Shown here piece after piece: positions 1-8,588 of a DNA stretch of 64,000 nt. Below the pieces are notes generated by a model. That model did no database searches, was not told where the DNA came from, and saw only the letters and a list, made by a program, of their open reading frames with translations. Source of the DNA: JBCBSK01 sp965250105 (GTDB lineage Bacteria; Pseudomonadota; Alphaproteobacteria; Rhizobiales; Tepidamorphaceae). A program made the position numbers and the translations under genes. Within the stretch, counting starts at the first letter, position 1. Each line of letters begins with the position of its first letter. The DNA lies in NCBI GenBank assembly GCA_965250105.1, contig OZ252290.1, positions 2,790,001 to 2,854,000 on the forward strand. The letters run 5' to 3'.

Positions 1-309
1 TATCCCGCCGTGGTCCATATGAGGCCTTTGAAGGCCTATGATCGGGCCATCACGACGCCCGCGATGATCCTGGCCCTACTCTTCGGCATACTGCTGGGTG
101 TCCAAGGCGGCTGGTTCAGCTCTGCATGGCTGGGGATGAAGATCCTGCTCGTTCTCGGTTTCTCCGGGCTGCATGGTGCTCTAGTCGGCAAACTGCGCCA
201 CGCGATCGAGGAAAATACCAGCGAGGCCAAGCCAGGCGGAGTGGTTTTGCTGCCTGTCGGGTTGGTGCTGCTGACGCTGATCGTTCTTCTCGTTACAACG
301 AAACCATAA
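1..309 (+). CDS. HemJ/CopD-like integral membrane protein, C-terminal part
   Basis: The frame is open from the first base, so only the C-terminal ~102 residues are present; the stop is TAA at 307-309. Two hydrophobic segments are visible (AMILALLFGILLGV and a C-terminal VVLLPVGLVLLTLIVLLV), joined by a WLGMKILLVLGFSGLHGALVGKLR stretch whose pattern resembles the HemJ/CopD family. HemJ is a membrane protoporphyrinogen oxidase of haem synthesis in many alphaproteobacteria. The invariant N-terminal histidine motif lies outside the window, so a plain CopD-type protein is an equal possibility. No neighbour supports a haem operon. Confidence 0.6.
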   Translation, partial: YPAVVHMRPLKAYDRAITTPAMILALLFGILLGVQGGWFSSAWLGMKILLVLGFSGLHGALVGKLRHAIEENTSEAKPGGVVLLPVGLVLLTLIVLLVTTKP

Positions 310-699
310 TGCACTGGTGTTTCTGGTGAAATCGACCTGATTAAGGAACCGGGCTATTGCGGGCATTAGAGCGAGAAAACCGGATGACAGGTTTGGCCGC
401 AGAGTAGGCGCTCAATCTACTTGCCACGAAAGTCTGCGCTCCACCCGTTTCAAAAGCCCGCCCCGACCGCTTCGCGCTACACAGGCCGCATACCCGCCAA
501 CCGCACCTTTCCTCGCGTGCCCGGCCACCCCATGTTAAAACCGCATACGCGCTTTTCCCAAAGGGCCCCTTTATAGGTCAGCAATGCTGACCTATTATGC
601 GTCCGACGGCCAAGCGCTGAATGCCCGGCCGGTATGTCCGGTCAGCGCATGCCGAACAGGGCCGTGATCTCCGCGAAGGAGCATGGGGAGGAGCCTGGA
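310..699. other. Intergenic region, operator-bearing leader
   Basis: No convincing gene is seen in this ~390-base gap on either strand. Its only clear structure is a pair of back-to-back palindromes at 560-595, described separately. The rest is average-composition sequence without an obvious terminator T-tract after the upstream gene. Confidence 0.6.
560..595. promoter_or_regulatory. Two adjacent palindromes, probable operator of the downstream oxidoreductase gene
   Basis: Seen directly: arms AAAGGG (560-565) and CCCTTT (567-572) with a one-base centre, followed at once by an 11-base perfect arm ATAGGTCAGCA (573-583), one centre base, and its exact complement TGCTGACCTAT (585-595). The long palindrome overlaps a TATAGG string that could serve as a -10 element. 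It lies about 105 bases upstream of the ATG at 700. A perfect 23-base dyad suits a dimeric repressor such as a GntR- or MarR-type regulator, but no regulator gene is adjacent, so the binder is unknown. Confidence 0.6.
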
Positions 700-3600
700 A
701 TGACGCTCAAATCTGTCAGTCTCGCCGACAAGTTCGATCTCGATCAGGAGCGCATCTTCGTCTCCGGCAATCAGGCGGTCGTCCGGCTCACGCTGATGCA
801 GAAGGAGCGCGACCGGCGCCAGGGCCTCACGACGGCGGGCTATGTCACCGGTTATCGCGGCTCGCCGCTCGGTGGTCTCGACCAGCAGTTCCTGCGGGCG
901 AAGAAGACGTTGGATGCCGAAAACATCGTCTTCCAGCCCGGCCTCAACGAAGACCTCGCGGCCACAGCGCTTTGGGGCAGCCAGCAGGCCGAGATGCGCG
1001 GCGAGGGGCGCTATGACGGCGTGTTCGGCATCTGGTATGGCAAGGGGCCTGGCGTCGACCGTTCGGGCGATGTGTTCCGCCACGCCAATCTCGCCGGCAC
1101 CAGCCCGCATGGCGGCGTTCTGGCGCTGATGGGCGACGACCACACCTGCGAATCCTCGACCACGGCGCATCAGTCGGAATTCCATTTCGTCGATGTGATG
1201 ATCCCGGTACTCAGCCCGGCCGGCGTTCAGGAAATCCTCGATTTCGGCCTGCATGGCTGGGCGCTGTCGCGCTTCGCCGGCGTCTGGGTCGGGCTGAAAT
1301 GCGTCAAGGACACGATCGAATCGACCGGCTCCATCGACGGTTCCTTCGACCGGGTGAAGATCGCGACCCCCGATTTCGAGCTGCCGCCCGGCGGGCTGAA
1401 CATCCGGCCCAACGACCATCCGCTGGAACAGGAAGCGCGACTGCACGACTATAAGCGCGACGCGGTCCTGGCCTATCTGCGCGCCAATGGCATCAATCGC
1501 ATGGTGCTGTCGGGTGGCCGCGCGCCGCGCTTCGGTATCATCACGACCGGCAAGAGCTACCTTGACGTCCTGTCGGCGCTCGAGGAACTCGGCATCGACG
1601 AGGTCAAGGCGGCCGATTTCGGCATCCGCCTGTTCAAGATCGGTTGCCCCTGGCCGCTGCCGCGCGACGAACTCATCGCCTTCGCCAAGGATCTCGACCG
1701 CATTCTGGTGGTCGAGGAGAAGCGCTCGCTAATCGAGGTCCAGGTGCGCGAGGAACTTTACGGATCCGGCCATTACCCGCTCGTCGAGGGCAAGTTCGAC
1801 GCCGACCGCAATTGGCTGTTCCCGATCAAGGGCGCGCTCGACGCCAACGACATCGCGGTGGCGATCGGCGAGCGCGTTCTGTCCTACGCCGACAATGCCG
1901 ATCTGAGGGACCGGGTCGACACCTTGCGCGCGTTCCAGAAAGGGCTGTCGGAGGCCAAGGACATCGGCGTGCGCACGCCCTATTTCTGCGCTGGCTGCCC
2001 GCACAATTCCTCGACCGTGATCCCCGACGGCAGCCGCGCCTATGCCGGCATCGGCTGCCATTACATGGTGCAGTGGATGGATCGCGGCACCGAAGGCTTC
2101 ACCCAGATGGGCGGCGAGGGCGCCAATTGGATCGGCGAGGCGCCGTTCTCCAGGCGCGGCCATGTGTTCCAGAACCTCGGCGACGGCACCTACAACCATT
2201 CGGGCTATCTGGCGATCCGCGCCGCCAAGGCCGCCGGCGTCAACATCACCTACAAGATCCTCTACAATGACGCGGTGGCGATGACCGGTGGCCAGACCCA
2301 TGAAGGCGGACTGACCGTGCCCGAGATCGCCGCCCAGGTCGCCGCCGAAGGCGCCAACAAGGTGATCATCGTCTCCGACGAGCCCGACAAATATCCCTCC
2401 GGCATCGCCTGGCCCGCCGGCACCACGATCCATCACCGCGACGACCTCATCGAGGTGCAGGAGACGCTGGCCGACATCCCCGGCCTCAGCGTGATGATCT
2501 ACGACCAGACCTGCGCCGCCGAAAAGCGCCGCCGGCGCAAGCGCGGCACCTTCCCCGATCCCGACAAGCGGGTGGTGATCAATGAACTGGTCTGCGAGGG
2601 CTGCGGCGATTGCGGCGTGCAGTCGAACTGCGTCGCGGTGCAGCCGCTCGATACCGAATTCGGCCGCAAGCGGCAGATCGACCAGTCGAACTGCAACAAG
2701 GACTTCTCCTGCCTGAAAGGTTTCTGCCCGAGCTTCGTCACCGTGCATGGCGGCACGCTGCGCAAGAGCGAGGCGGCCGCGACGGTCGATGATCCCTTCG
2801 CCGCGCTGACCGAGCCCGTGACGGCCGACGTCGACGGCACGTTCAACATCGTCGTCACCGGCGTCGGGGGCACCGGCGTCGTCACGGTCGGCGCGCTGGT
2901 CGGCATGGCCGCCCATCTCGAAGGCAAGGGCGTCGGCATCATCGACATGGCGGGTCTGGCGCAGAAGGGCGGCGCGGTGCTGACCCATCTCAAGATCGCC
3001 GACAAGCCCGACGATATCGACGCGATCCGCGTCGGCGCGGGCTCGGCCGATCTGGTGCTCGGCTGCGACATCGTGGTGGCGGGCACGAAGAAGGTGCTGG
3101 CGTCCGTCGATCAGGGTCGCACGGATGTGTTCCTGAACACCCACGAGCAATATCCCGGCGATTTCGCGAAGAACGCCGATTTCTCGCTGCCTGGCGAACG
3201 GCTCAAGCGCGAGATCCGCCGCCGCGCCGGCGACGACCATACCCGCATGATCGATGCGACCGGGCTCGCGACCAGGCTGTGCGGCAATGCCATCATGGGC
3301 AACATCTTCATGCTGGGCTTCGCCTGCCAGAGCGGGCATCTGCCGGTCTCGGTCACGGCATTGGAAGAAGCGATCCGCATCAACGGGGCCGCCGTCGAGG
3401 CCAATCTGAAGGCCTTCAACTGGGGGCGGCTTGCAGCCGTCGACCGCGATGCGGTGGAACAGGCCGCCAAGCCTGCGCGGGCGGAACAGAGCGTGCGCGA
3501 CCTGTCGCAATCGCTCGACGAGATGATCGACCGCCGGGTGGCCTTCCTCACCGACTATCAGAACGCCGCCTATGCCGCCCGCTACAAGGACCGGGTCGCG

Positions 3601-4173
3601 ACCGTTCAGGCCGCCGAAGCCAAGGTCCGGCCCGGGAGCACGGCGCTCGCCGAGGCGGTGGCGCGCTATCTCTTCAAGCTGATGGCCTATAAGGACGAAT
3701 ATGAGGTGGCCCGGCTCTATACCGACGGCAGCTTCAAGCGCCAGGTGGCGCGCCAGTTCGAGGGTGACTACAAGCTCGAATTCCACCTCGCCCCGCCGCT
3801 TCTCGCCAAGCCCGACCCGAAGACCGGGCGGCCGAAGAAGATCCGTTATGGCGGCTGGATGATGCATGGCTTCCGGCTGCTGGCCGGGCTGAAGGGGCTG
3901 CGCGGGACCTCCTTCGATCCCTTCGGGCGCACCGCCGAACGGCGCATGGAGCGCCAGCTCATCACCGATTACGAGGCGCTTCTGGACGAGATCGCGGGCC
4001 AGCTCGACGCCGACAATCACGCGCTGGCGGTGGCGCTGGCCTCGATCCCTGAGAAGATCCGCGGCTATGGCCCGGTCAAGGAAGAGCATCTCGTCCGCGC
4101 CAAGGAAGAGGAAGCGGCACTCCTCGACCAGTTCCGGGCCGGACCGGAGCCCCAGCGCGAGGCGGCGGAGTAA
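700..4173 (+). CDS. Indolepyruvate ferredoxin oxidoreductase, fused alpha/beta (IorAB-like)
   Basis: This 1157-residue cytoplasmic enzyme would oxidatively decarboxylate arylpyruvates (indolepyruvate, phenylpyruvate) to aryl-acyl-CoA with ferredoxin as electron acceptor, in aromatic amino acid catabolism. The N-terminal part (1-400) is the pyruvate-binding fold (TGYRGSPLGGLD). Residues ~427-530 form the thiamine diphosphate module (GCPHNSS, GGEGANW, NLGDGTYNHSG). Residues ~630-680 carry a cysteine-rich Fe-S segment (CEGCGDCGVQSNC, then CNKDFSCLKGFCP). The gamma-type domain begins near 716 (VVTGVGGTGVVTVG). I chose the ATG at 700, which has GGGGAGGAG seven bases upstream, over the in-frame ATG at 634, which lacks a ribosome site. 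Single-chain fusions of this length are usual in proteobacteria. A perfect palindromic operator lies upstream. Confidence 0.93.
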   Translation: MTLKSVSLADKFDLDQERIFVSGNQAVVRLTLMQKERDRRQGLTTAGYVTGYRGSPLGGLDQQFLRAKKTLDAENIVFQPGLNEDLAATALWGSQQAEMRGEGRYDGVFGIWYGKGPGVDRSGDVFRHANLAGTSPHGGVLALMGDDHTCESSTTAHQSEFHFVDVMIPVLSPAGVQEILDFGLHGWALSRFAGVWVGLKCVKDTIESTGSIDGSFDRVKIATPDFELPPGGLNIRPNDHPLEQEARLHDYKRDAVLAYLRANGINRMVLSGGRAPRFGIITTGKSYLDVLSALEELGIDEVKAADFGIRLFKIGCPWPLPRDELIAFAKDLDRILVVEEKRSLIEVQVREELYGSGHYPLVEGKFDADRNWLFPIKGALDANDIAVAIGERVLSYADNADLRDRVDTLRAFQKGLSEAKDIGVRTPYFCAGCPHNSSTVIPDGSRAYAGIGCHYMVQWMDRGTEGFTQMGGEGANWIGEAPFSRRGHVFQNLGDGTYNHSGYLAIRAAKAAGVNITYKILYNDAVAMTGGQTHEGGLTVPEIAAQVAAEGANKVIIVSDEPDKYPSGIAWPAGTTIHHRDDLIEVQETLADIPGLSVMIYDQTCAAEKRRRRKRGTFPDPDKRVVINELVCEGCGDCGVQSNCVAVQPLDTEFGRKRQIDQSNCNKDFSCLKGFCPSFVTVHGGTLRKSEAAATVDDPFAALTEPVTADVDGTFNIVVTGVGGTGVVTVGALVGMAAHLEGKGVGIIDMAGLAQKGGAVLTHLKIADKPDDIDAIRVGAGSADLVLGCDIVVAGTKKVLASVDQGRTDVFLNTHEQYPGDFAKNADFSLPGERLKREIRRRAGDDHTRMIDATGLATRLCGNAIMGNIFMLGFACQSGHLPVSVTALEEAIRINGAAVEANLKAFNWGRLAAVDRDAVEQAAKPARAEQSVRDLSQSLDEMIDRRVAFLTDYQNAAYAARYKDRVATVQAAEAKVRPGSTALAEAVARYLFKLMAYKDEYEVARLYTDGSFKRQVARQFEGDYKLEFHLAPPLLAKPDPKTGRPKKIRYGGWMMHGFRLLAGLKGLRGTSFDPFGRTAERRMERQLITDYEALLDEIAGQLDADNHALAVALASIPEKIRGYGPVKEEHLVRAKEEEAALLDQFRAGPEPQREAAE

Positions 4174-4262
4174 TCCGGCCGGTCAGCCGGTAGCCCAGGC
4201 CCGGATCTCATTACGATGCGTCGACCTGCCGGGCCGAGGGCAGGCTTTTCGGGAGTTCAGCG

Positions 4263-4691
4263 ATGAGCGACGGACAAAGCTATGCCGACCCGCGTTTCTT
4301 CCTCCGCCAACTTCCCTTCGTGCAGGAATACGGCATCGAAGTTGTGTCGGTCGAACCAGGTCACGTCGTCGTGGCAATGCCGATCGAGACCCGTTTTTCG
4401 ACACCTCCGGCCAATGTGCCGGCGTCCATCGTCGGAACGATCGGCGATGTGGCGGCGGTCGCCTCCTGCCTCTCGAAAGTGCCCGACGGGTGGGCGGTCG
4501 CCACGCTCGACTTCACGGTCAAGATGACCGGCCCGGCGAGCGGAGAGAGATTGATCGCGCGCGGCCGCGTATTGCAGAACGGGCGGACGAACTCGGTCGG
4601 CGCCGCCGACATCTTTTGCGTTTCGGACGGCGTCGAGACGCGGTGCGGCAGCCTGCTGGCGACGACGCGCAATTTCCCGATCAAGGCCTAG
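4263..4691 (+). CDS. PaaI-family hotdog-fold thioesterase
   Basis: This 142-residue protein has the compact hotdog layout. An N-terminal helix segment (FFLRQLPFVQEYGIEVVSVEPGHVVVAMP) leads to a central PANVPASIVGTIGDVAAVASC where PaaI-type enzymes usually have an N/HG-G-D pocket, and beta strands follow (VATLDFTVKMTGPASGERLIARGRVL). The family hydrolyses acyl- or aryl-CoA thioesters as a homotetramer. It sits 89 bases behind the indolepyruvate oxidoreductase on the same strand, so hydrolysis of aryl-acetyl-CoA products is an attractive inference. The catalytic HGG signature is degenerate (IVGT), so substrate and activity are uncertain. Confidence 0.8.
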   Translation: MSDGQSYADPRFFLRQLPFVQEYGIEVVSVEPGHVVVAMPIETRFSTPPANVPASIVGTIGDVAAVASCLSKVPDGWAVATLDFTVKMTGPASGERLIARGRVLQNGRTNSVGAADIFCVSDGVETRCGSLLATTRNFPIKA

Positions 4692-4788
4692 GATCTCTCC
4701 ACCCGCTGGGGACAGACCTTCCGCCGTCCGGTGGAACAGACCACGAAGCCGGCGCTAGGCGGCGGCGTATCGGGTGCCAAGGCGCAGT

Positions 4789-5475
4789 TCAGGGGGGCGA
4801 CGGCCCGGGTGATTCGGTGGCCTGTTCCAAGTCCAGCCGTCCCTTGGGGCTGAGGCCGTAGACCCCACGTTCGATCCGGTCGAACCAGCCATAGTGATCG
4901 TCGGCCATCATGCGGGTGGCGCGCTCGACGCCGGTCGCCTTGGCCACATCGGCCCCACGGCTGGGGCCATGCGCGCGCAGATGGGCGGCGCAACGCATGG
5001 CGTCCTGCCTGTAGGCGGTCACGAGATGCCGGCGCGTCGACCCGCCCGTGTTCGGATCTCCGACCCGGCGCGCGAATTCCCTCAAGAGCCGGTCGCGGCG
5101 CGGTTTGGATTTGCGCGGCGCGTAAGGGGCGGGGTCGAGATGCACCTCGACCAGGCCATCCGACAGCCTTACGGTCATCAGGCCAAGACCGAGCCGCCGG
5201 GCCAGCTTGATATTGCTCCGCAAGGCCTGTTGGAAGCGCCGCCCGGCCCCCCGCGCGACGGCGATATAGACGGTATCGGTTATGGACTGCCGGGCGACTG
5301 CTTGATGAAACAGGCCGAGCGAGAAGCCGGTCTTCAGTTCGACGATGACCGGATCGGCGTCGCCCCGGCAGGCCATCACATCCGCCGCGCCGACTTCCGC
5401 CTTGACCTCGTAACCCTGTCCGATGAGAAGGGCCTTGATCGGCTCGTAGAGCGCGGTCTCGGTAATGCGCGTCAT
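4789..5475 (-). CDS. DUF2161 family, putative PD-(D/E)XK-type phosphodiesterase
   Basis: The 228-residue product has a nuclease-like core near its N terminus: E in EVGAADVM and an ELKTGFS motif (residues ~25-55) fit the E-x-K half of a PD-(D/E)XK site. The C-terminal third (GADVAKATGVERATRMMADDHYGWFDRIERGVYGLSPKG) looks like a winged-helix that could bind DNA. This arrangement matches the DUF2161 family of alphaproteobacteria, whose function is unknown. I prefer the ATG at 5475 (MTRITETALY) because the extra 46 upstream codons are low in family-like content; the longer form would start at 5613. It is convergent with the thioesterase gene. Confidence 0.75.
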   Translation of the reverse strand: MTRITETALYEPIKALLIGQGYEVKAEVGAADVMACRGDADPVIVELKTGFSLGLFHQAVARQSITDTVYIAVARGAGRRFQQALRSNIKLARRLGLGLMTVRLSDGLVEVHLDPAPYAPRKSKPRRDRLLREFARRVGDPNTGGSTRRHLVTAYRQDAMRCAAHLRAHGPSRGADVAKATGVERATRMMADDHYGWFDRIERGVYGLSPKGRLDLEQATESPGPSPP

Positions 5476-5728
5476 GTCGAGACCCTGTTCCCCGCGACGA
5501 TGTTTGGCCCATTGCGAACCATCCGCGTTGGCATCCGAGCGTTGGATACCCGTTTTCGCGGCATGTTTGGAGCGCCGCATGGATTCTTCCGCGTCTCGGT
5601 GGGGATGTCGCATCGGGTTTCAACGGGCGCGTGAGCTGGACGACCGGCCATCGGCCCCTTGGCAGCGCTTTGTCTCGTGTGATTTTATCAGCTGAAAAGC
5701 TCGCGACATCGCGGGCCGGGAGGCGCGC

Positions 5729-6352
5729 TTGTATACGCTCTATTCCATGCAGTCCTCGGGGAACTGCTACAAATGCCGGCTGGCGCTCAGCCAATGCGAG
5801 ATGCCCTACCAGCTCGAGGATATCGACATCCGAGACGGCACGACGCGGACGCCGGACTTCCTCGAACTCAATCCGAACGGCAAGGTGCCGGTCCTGGTCC
5901 TGCCGGACGGTCGCGTATTGACCGAATCGAACGCCATCCTGGTCTATCTCGCCCATGGCTCGCCGCTCCTGCCCGAGGAGCGTTTCGAACGCGCCAAGGT
6001 CATGGAATGGCTGTTCTTCGAGCAATATAGCCACGAGCCCTATATCGCGGCGGCGCGCTACTGGATCGCGTTCCATCCCGGCGGGCGCGAGCTGCAGGCC
6101 GCCCAGATCACCCGCTGGCTCGACAAGGGCCACCGCGCGCTCGCCATCATGGAGCGCCGCCTCGAACGGTCGGCGTTCCTGATCGGCGACCGCTACACGA
6201 TCGCCGACATCGCGCTCTATGCCTATAGCCACGTCGCCGAGGACGGCGATTTCGATCTCGAGCGCTATCCGGCGATCCGCGCCTGGTTCGAGCGCATCGA
6301 GGCGCAGGCCCGGCATGTGACGATGGCGGACCGGCCGGAACTGGTCGCCTGA
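5729..6352 (+). CDS. Glutathione S-transferase family protein
   Basis: This is a 207-residue GST of usual length. The thioredoxin-like N-terminal domain spans ~1-80, with the SGNCYKC region at the glutathione-site position and the conserved PNGKVPVL (cis-Pro) and LTESNAILVYLA motifs. The all-helical C-terminal domain has the IADIALYAYSHVAEDG signature. The start is taken as TTG at 5729, because the family opens with a YTLYS-type strand and GGGAGG lies six bases upstream; an ATG at 5747 would cut the first beta strand. It is a cytoplasmic single gene divergent from the DUF2161 gene. The natural electrophile substrate is not predictable. Confidence 0.88.
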   Translation: MYTLYSMQSSGNCYKCRLALSQCEMPYQLEDIDIRDGTTRTPDFLELNPNGKVPVLVLPDGRVLTESNAILVYLAHGSPLLPEERFERAKVMEWLFFEQYSHEPYIAAARYWIAFHPGGRELQAAQITRWLDKGHRALAIMERRLERSAFLIGDRYTIADIALYAYSHVAEDGDFDLERYPAIRAWFERIEAQARHVTMADRPELVA

Positions 6353-6520
6353 CATATGCGCCGCCGGCCATCACCCGCCGGGTCGTGCCGGCGTTAATCG
6401 GCCATTAAGCTTGCCGGGAAATTGCCACGATATCTGCCCGAGCCCGCCGGATTGCGGGCCTTGTCGCGCCGCATCGCACCGCTTTTGTCCGCTTCGGGAC
6501 AGTAAGCGAGGGAGACGGGG

Positions 6521-6790
6521 ATGACCTTCCGCGAATATCTTGGCATCAGGCGTCAGCTTTCGGCGATCGGCCTGTCGGCGGTTCTGACGCTTGGCGTCGT
6601 GCTGCCGGCCTCGGCGGCGATCGGGGTCGATATCGTGCTCATGGATGGCCCGCTGACCGATGCGGTCCAGGACGTGTCAGGGCATAAGCAGATCCTCGCC
6701 ACGCTGGTCGCGACCTCCTTTGTCGGTGGCGTCGTGGCGCTCGGCTTCATGCTGCGCGACGTGCTGACGAAGATCGATCGCCGATCGTAA
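6521..6790 (+). CDS. Small membrane or exported protein of unknown function
   Basis: An 89-residue protein I do not recognise. It has a signal-peptide-like N terminus (IGLSAVLTLGVVLPASAA, residues ~15-33) and a second hydrophobic stretch (ILATLVATSFVGGVVALGFML, ~57-77) followed by a short basic tail (KIDRRS). The ATG is preceded by a good ribosome site (GAGGGAGACGGGG). Predicted topology is either exported with one C-terminal anchor or two membrane segments. It lies alone between the GST and the sugar dehydrogenase, all on the same strand, with 169 bases before it and 119 after. Confidence 0.65.
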   Translation: MTFREYLGIRRQLSAIGLSAVLTLGVVLPASAAIGVDIVLMDGPLTDAVQDVSGHKQILATLVATSFVGGVVALGFMLRDVLTKIDRRS

Positions 6791-6909
6791 GCCCGCAGGC
6801 GATGGGCGGCGGCGTCCCGCCGCTGACAATCGCGTGAGAGGCCGTTTTCGCCCGATTGAGTTATTATCTTATGCGTCACGGGATGCTTGGCCCTAGGGCG
6901 GAGGGATCG

Positions 6910-8079
6910 ATGCGACGATCGGCGATGGCACGGATCACGGTCCTGACGGGCCTCGGCATGGTTCTGTCCGGCCTGTCTGGCGCGGCATGGTCCGGGCCGG
7001 CGCGGGCCGAAACCGGCGAGGCCATTAGCACGGCAGCGGGACCCGTCATCGTCGAGACCTTCGCCGACGGGCTCGTCCATCCCTGGGGGCTCGATTTCCT
7101 GCCCGACGGCAGCATGCTCGTGACCGAGCGCCCCGGCCGCGTGCGCGCCGTAACGCCCGAGGGCGCGGTCAGCGCGCCGCTCGCCGGCGCGCCGCGAACG
7201 CAGGAATGGGGCCAGGGCGGCATGCTCGACATCGCCGTGGCGCCCGATTTCGCGACCAGCCGCGAGGTCTATATCGCCTATTCCGCGATCGACGGCCGCT
7301 CGGCGGGCACCGCGCTGTGGCGCGGCCGGCTGGCGCCGGACGGCACGGCGTTCGAGGATGGCGAAACGATCTTCCGCATGAACCGACTGACGTCGAATGC
7401 GCGCCATTTCGGCGCGCGCATCGTGTTCGCCGAGGACGGCGAGACCCTGTGGCTGACCATCGGCGATCGCGGCCACCGCGAGCGCGCCCAGGACCCGCAG
7501 GACCATACCGGCTCCGTCATCCGGCTCAACCGGGACGGCTCCGTGCCCGCCGACAACCCCCATGCGACCGGCGGCGCCTGGTTGCCGGAAATCTGGTCGA
7601 TCGGCCATCGCAACGCGCAGGGCGCCTTCCGCCATCCCGAGACGGGGGCGCTGTGGACCGTGTCCCATGGCGCGCGCGGCGGCGACGAGATCAACATTCC
7701 CGAGGCCGGCAAGAACTACGGCTGGCCGATCATTTCCTACGGACGGCACTATTCCGGCCAGCGCATCGGCCGCGGCACCGAGGCGCCGGGGCTGGAACAG
7801 CCGATCCATTACTGGGATCCGTCGATCGCGCCGTCCGGCGCGATGATCTATACCGGCGACGCCTTTCCCGACTGGCGCGGCGATCTCTTCGTCGGCGCCC
7901 TGCGCGACCGGCTTCTGGCGCGTCTCGACCTCGATGGCGAGCGGGTCACGGGCGAGGAAAGGCTGATGACCGGCATGGGTCATCGGGTGCGCGACGTGGT
8001 GCAGGGACCCGACGGGCTGATCTATCTCCTGACCGATGCGCCGGATGGATACATCTTAAGGTTGTATCCTGGAAGGTGA
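6910..8079 (+). CDS. PQQ-dependent aldose sugar dehydrogenase-like protein (YliI family)
   Basis: The 389-residue protein has a signal peptide (to about residue 37, ending near GPARA) and then a six-bladed beta-propeller of the soluble glucose/aldose dehydrogenase family. Recognisable parts are HPWGLDFLPDGSMLVTERPG, GQGGMLDIAVAPDF, GDRGHRERAQDP, SIGHRNAQGAF and SHGARGGDEINIPEAGKNYGWP, the usual PQQ and calcium pocket segments. It should oxidise sugars in the periplasm and pass electrons to the respiratory chain. The ATG at 6910 is preferred because GCGGAGGG lies a few bases upstream; the frame opens further at a TTG at 6856. No PQQ synthesis genes are in this window. Confidence 0.9.
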   Translation: MRRSAMARITVLTGLGMVLSGLSGAAWSGPARAETGEAISTAAGPVIVETFADGLVHPWGLDFLPDGSMLVTERPGRVRAVTPEGAVSAPLAGAPRTQEWGQGGMLDIAVAPDFATSREVYIAYSAIDGRSAGTALWRGRLAPDGTAFEDGETIFRMNRLTSNARHFGARIVFAEDGETLWLTIGDRGHRERAQDPQDHTGSVIRLNRDGSVPADNPHATGGAWLPEIWSIGHRNAQGAFRHPETGALWTVSHGARGGDEINIPEAGKNYGWPIISYGRHYSGQRIGRGTEAPGLEQPIHYWDPSIAPSGAMIYTGDAFPDWRGDLFVGALRDRLLARLDLDGERVTGEERLMTGMGHRVRDVVQGPDGLIYLLTDAPDGYILRLYPGR

Positions 8080-8146
8080 CCTTCCCACGGCACGGTAAGC
8101 TCCTGCCCGTCTCGCCGGTCCTTGCGGTAGCGGTCCGAAGATGAAC

Positions 8147-8314
8147 TCAATCGGAGCTGGTGCGCTGATAGTGCCGTTCCAGGCGTTCGGCCAGTTCGTC
8201 TATGGATTCGCGGGAGAAATTGTCGCCGAGCAGTTCGGCTTCGGCGGCCGCGACATCCAGATAGCCGAGCAGACGCTCTGCCTTCGACGGCTTGGTGTTG
8301 TCCGTGTCTGACAT
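8147..8314 (-). CDS. Small acidic protein of unknown function
   Basis: A 55-residue soluble protein beginning MSDTDNTKPSKAERLLGYLDVAAAEAE. It is predicted mostly helical and acidic, and no family is recognised. The start at 8314 is supported by GAGAGGA about ten bases upstream on the minus strand, which is why I accept a gene this short. It is convergent with the sugar dehydrogenase gene. The sequence upstream of it (to 8588) is unusually AT-rich for the window and may hold its promoter. Confidence 0.55.
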   Translation of the reverse strand: MSDTDNTKPSKAERLLGYLDVAAAEAELLGDNFSRESIDELAERLERHYQRTSSD

Positions 8315-8588
8315 GGCCGAATCCTCTCGTACTATCACGAAAGTGTTGATCCGATTCGTCCGTTCAGAATACTCGTAACAACTCTTAGGCGAAACCCTGA
8401 CGATTTCAGGGGCTTATGTATAATTTCTACATCTTAGGAATGTGTATTTAATCTCTATCGGTTTGAAATCATTTGAGAAACATCAATGTCGGCCAAGTGC
8501 CGGTTTGGAACGAACGGCGATGATCTTTGGAAAAGATCATTCTGCATTCGCACGATGTAATCCTAAATACTTATTTCTGGGCTTTGCG
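8315..8588. other. AT-rich intergenic region
   Basis: No gene is supported here. Base composition drops clearly below the neighbours (for example around 8400-8480 and 8560-8580). It separates the small acidic gene from the end of the NCS2 permease gene, both on the minus strand, and so may contain the promoter of the small gene. Confidence 0.5.

Noticed and set aside
1729..4089. Very long minus-strand open frame opposite the indolepyruvate oxidoreductase gene
   Set aside because: It mirrors a well-supported gene in high-GC sequence, has no recognisable domain, and shows the Arg/Ala/His-rich composition of an antisense shadow. The same applies to long frames opposite the first autotransporter (14804-17101) and opposite rpsA (29377-31011).
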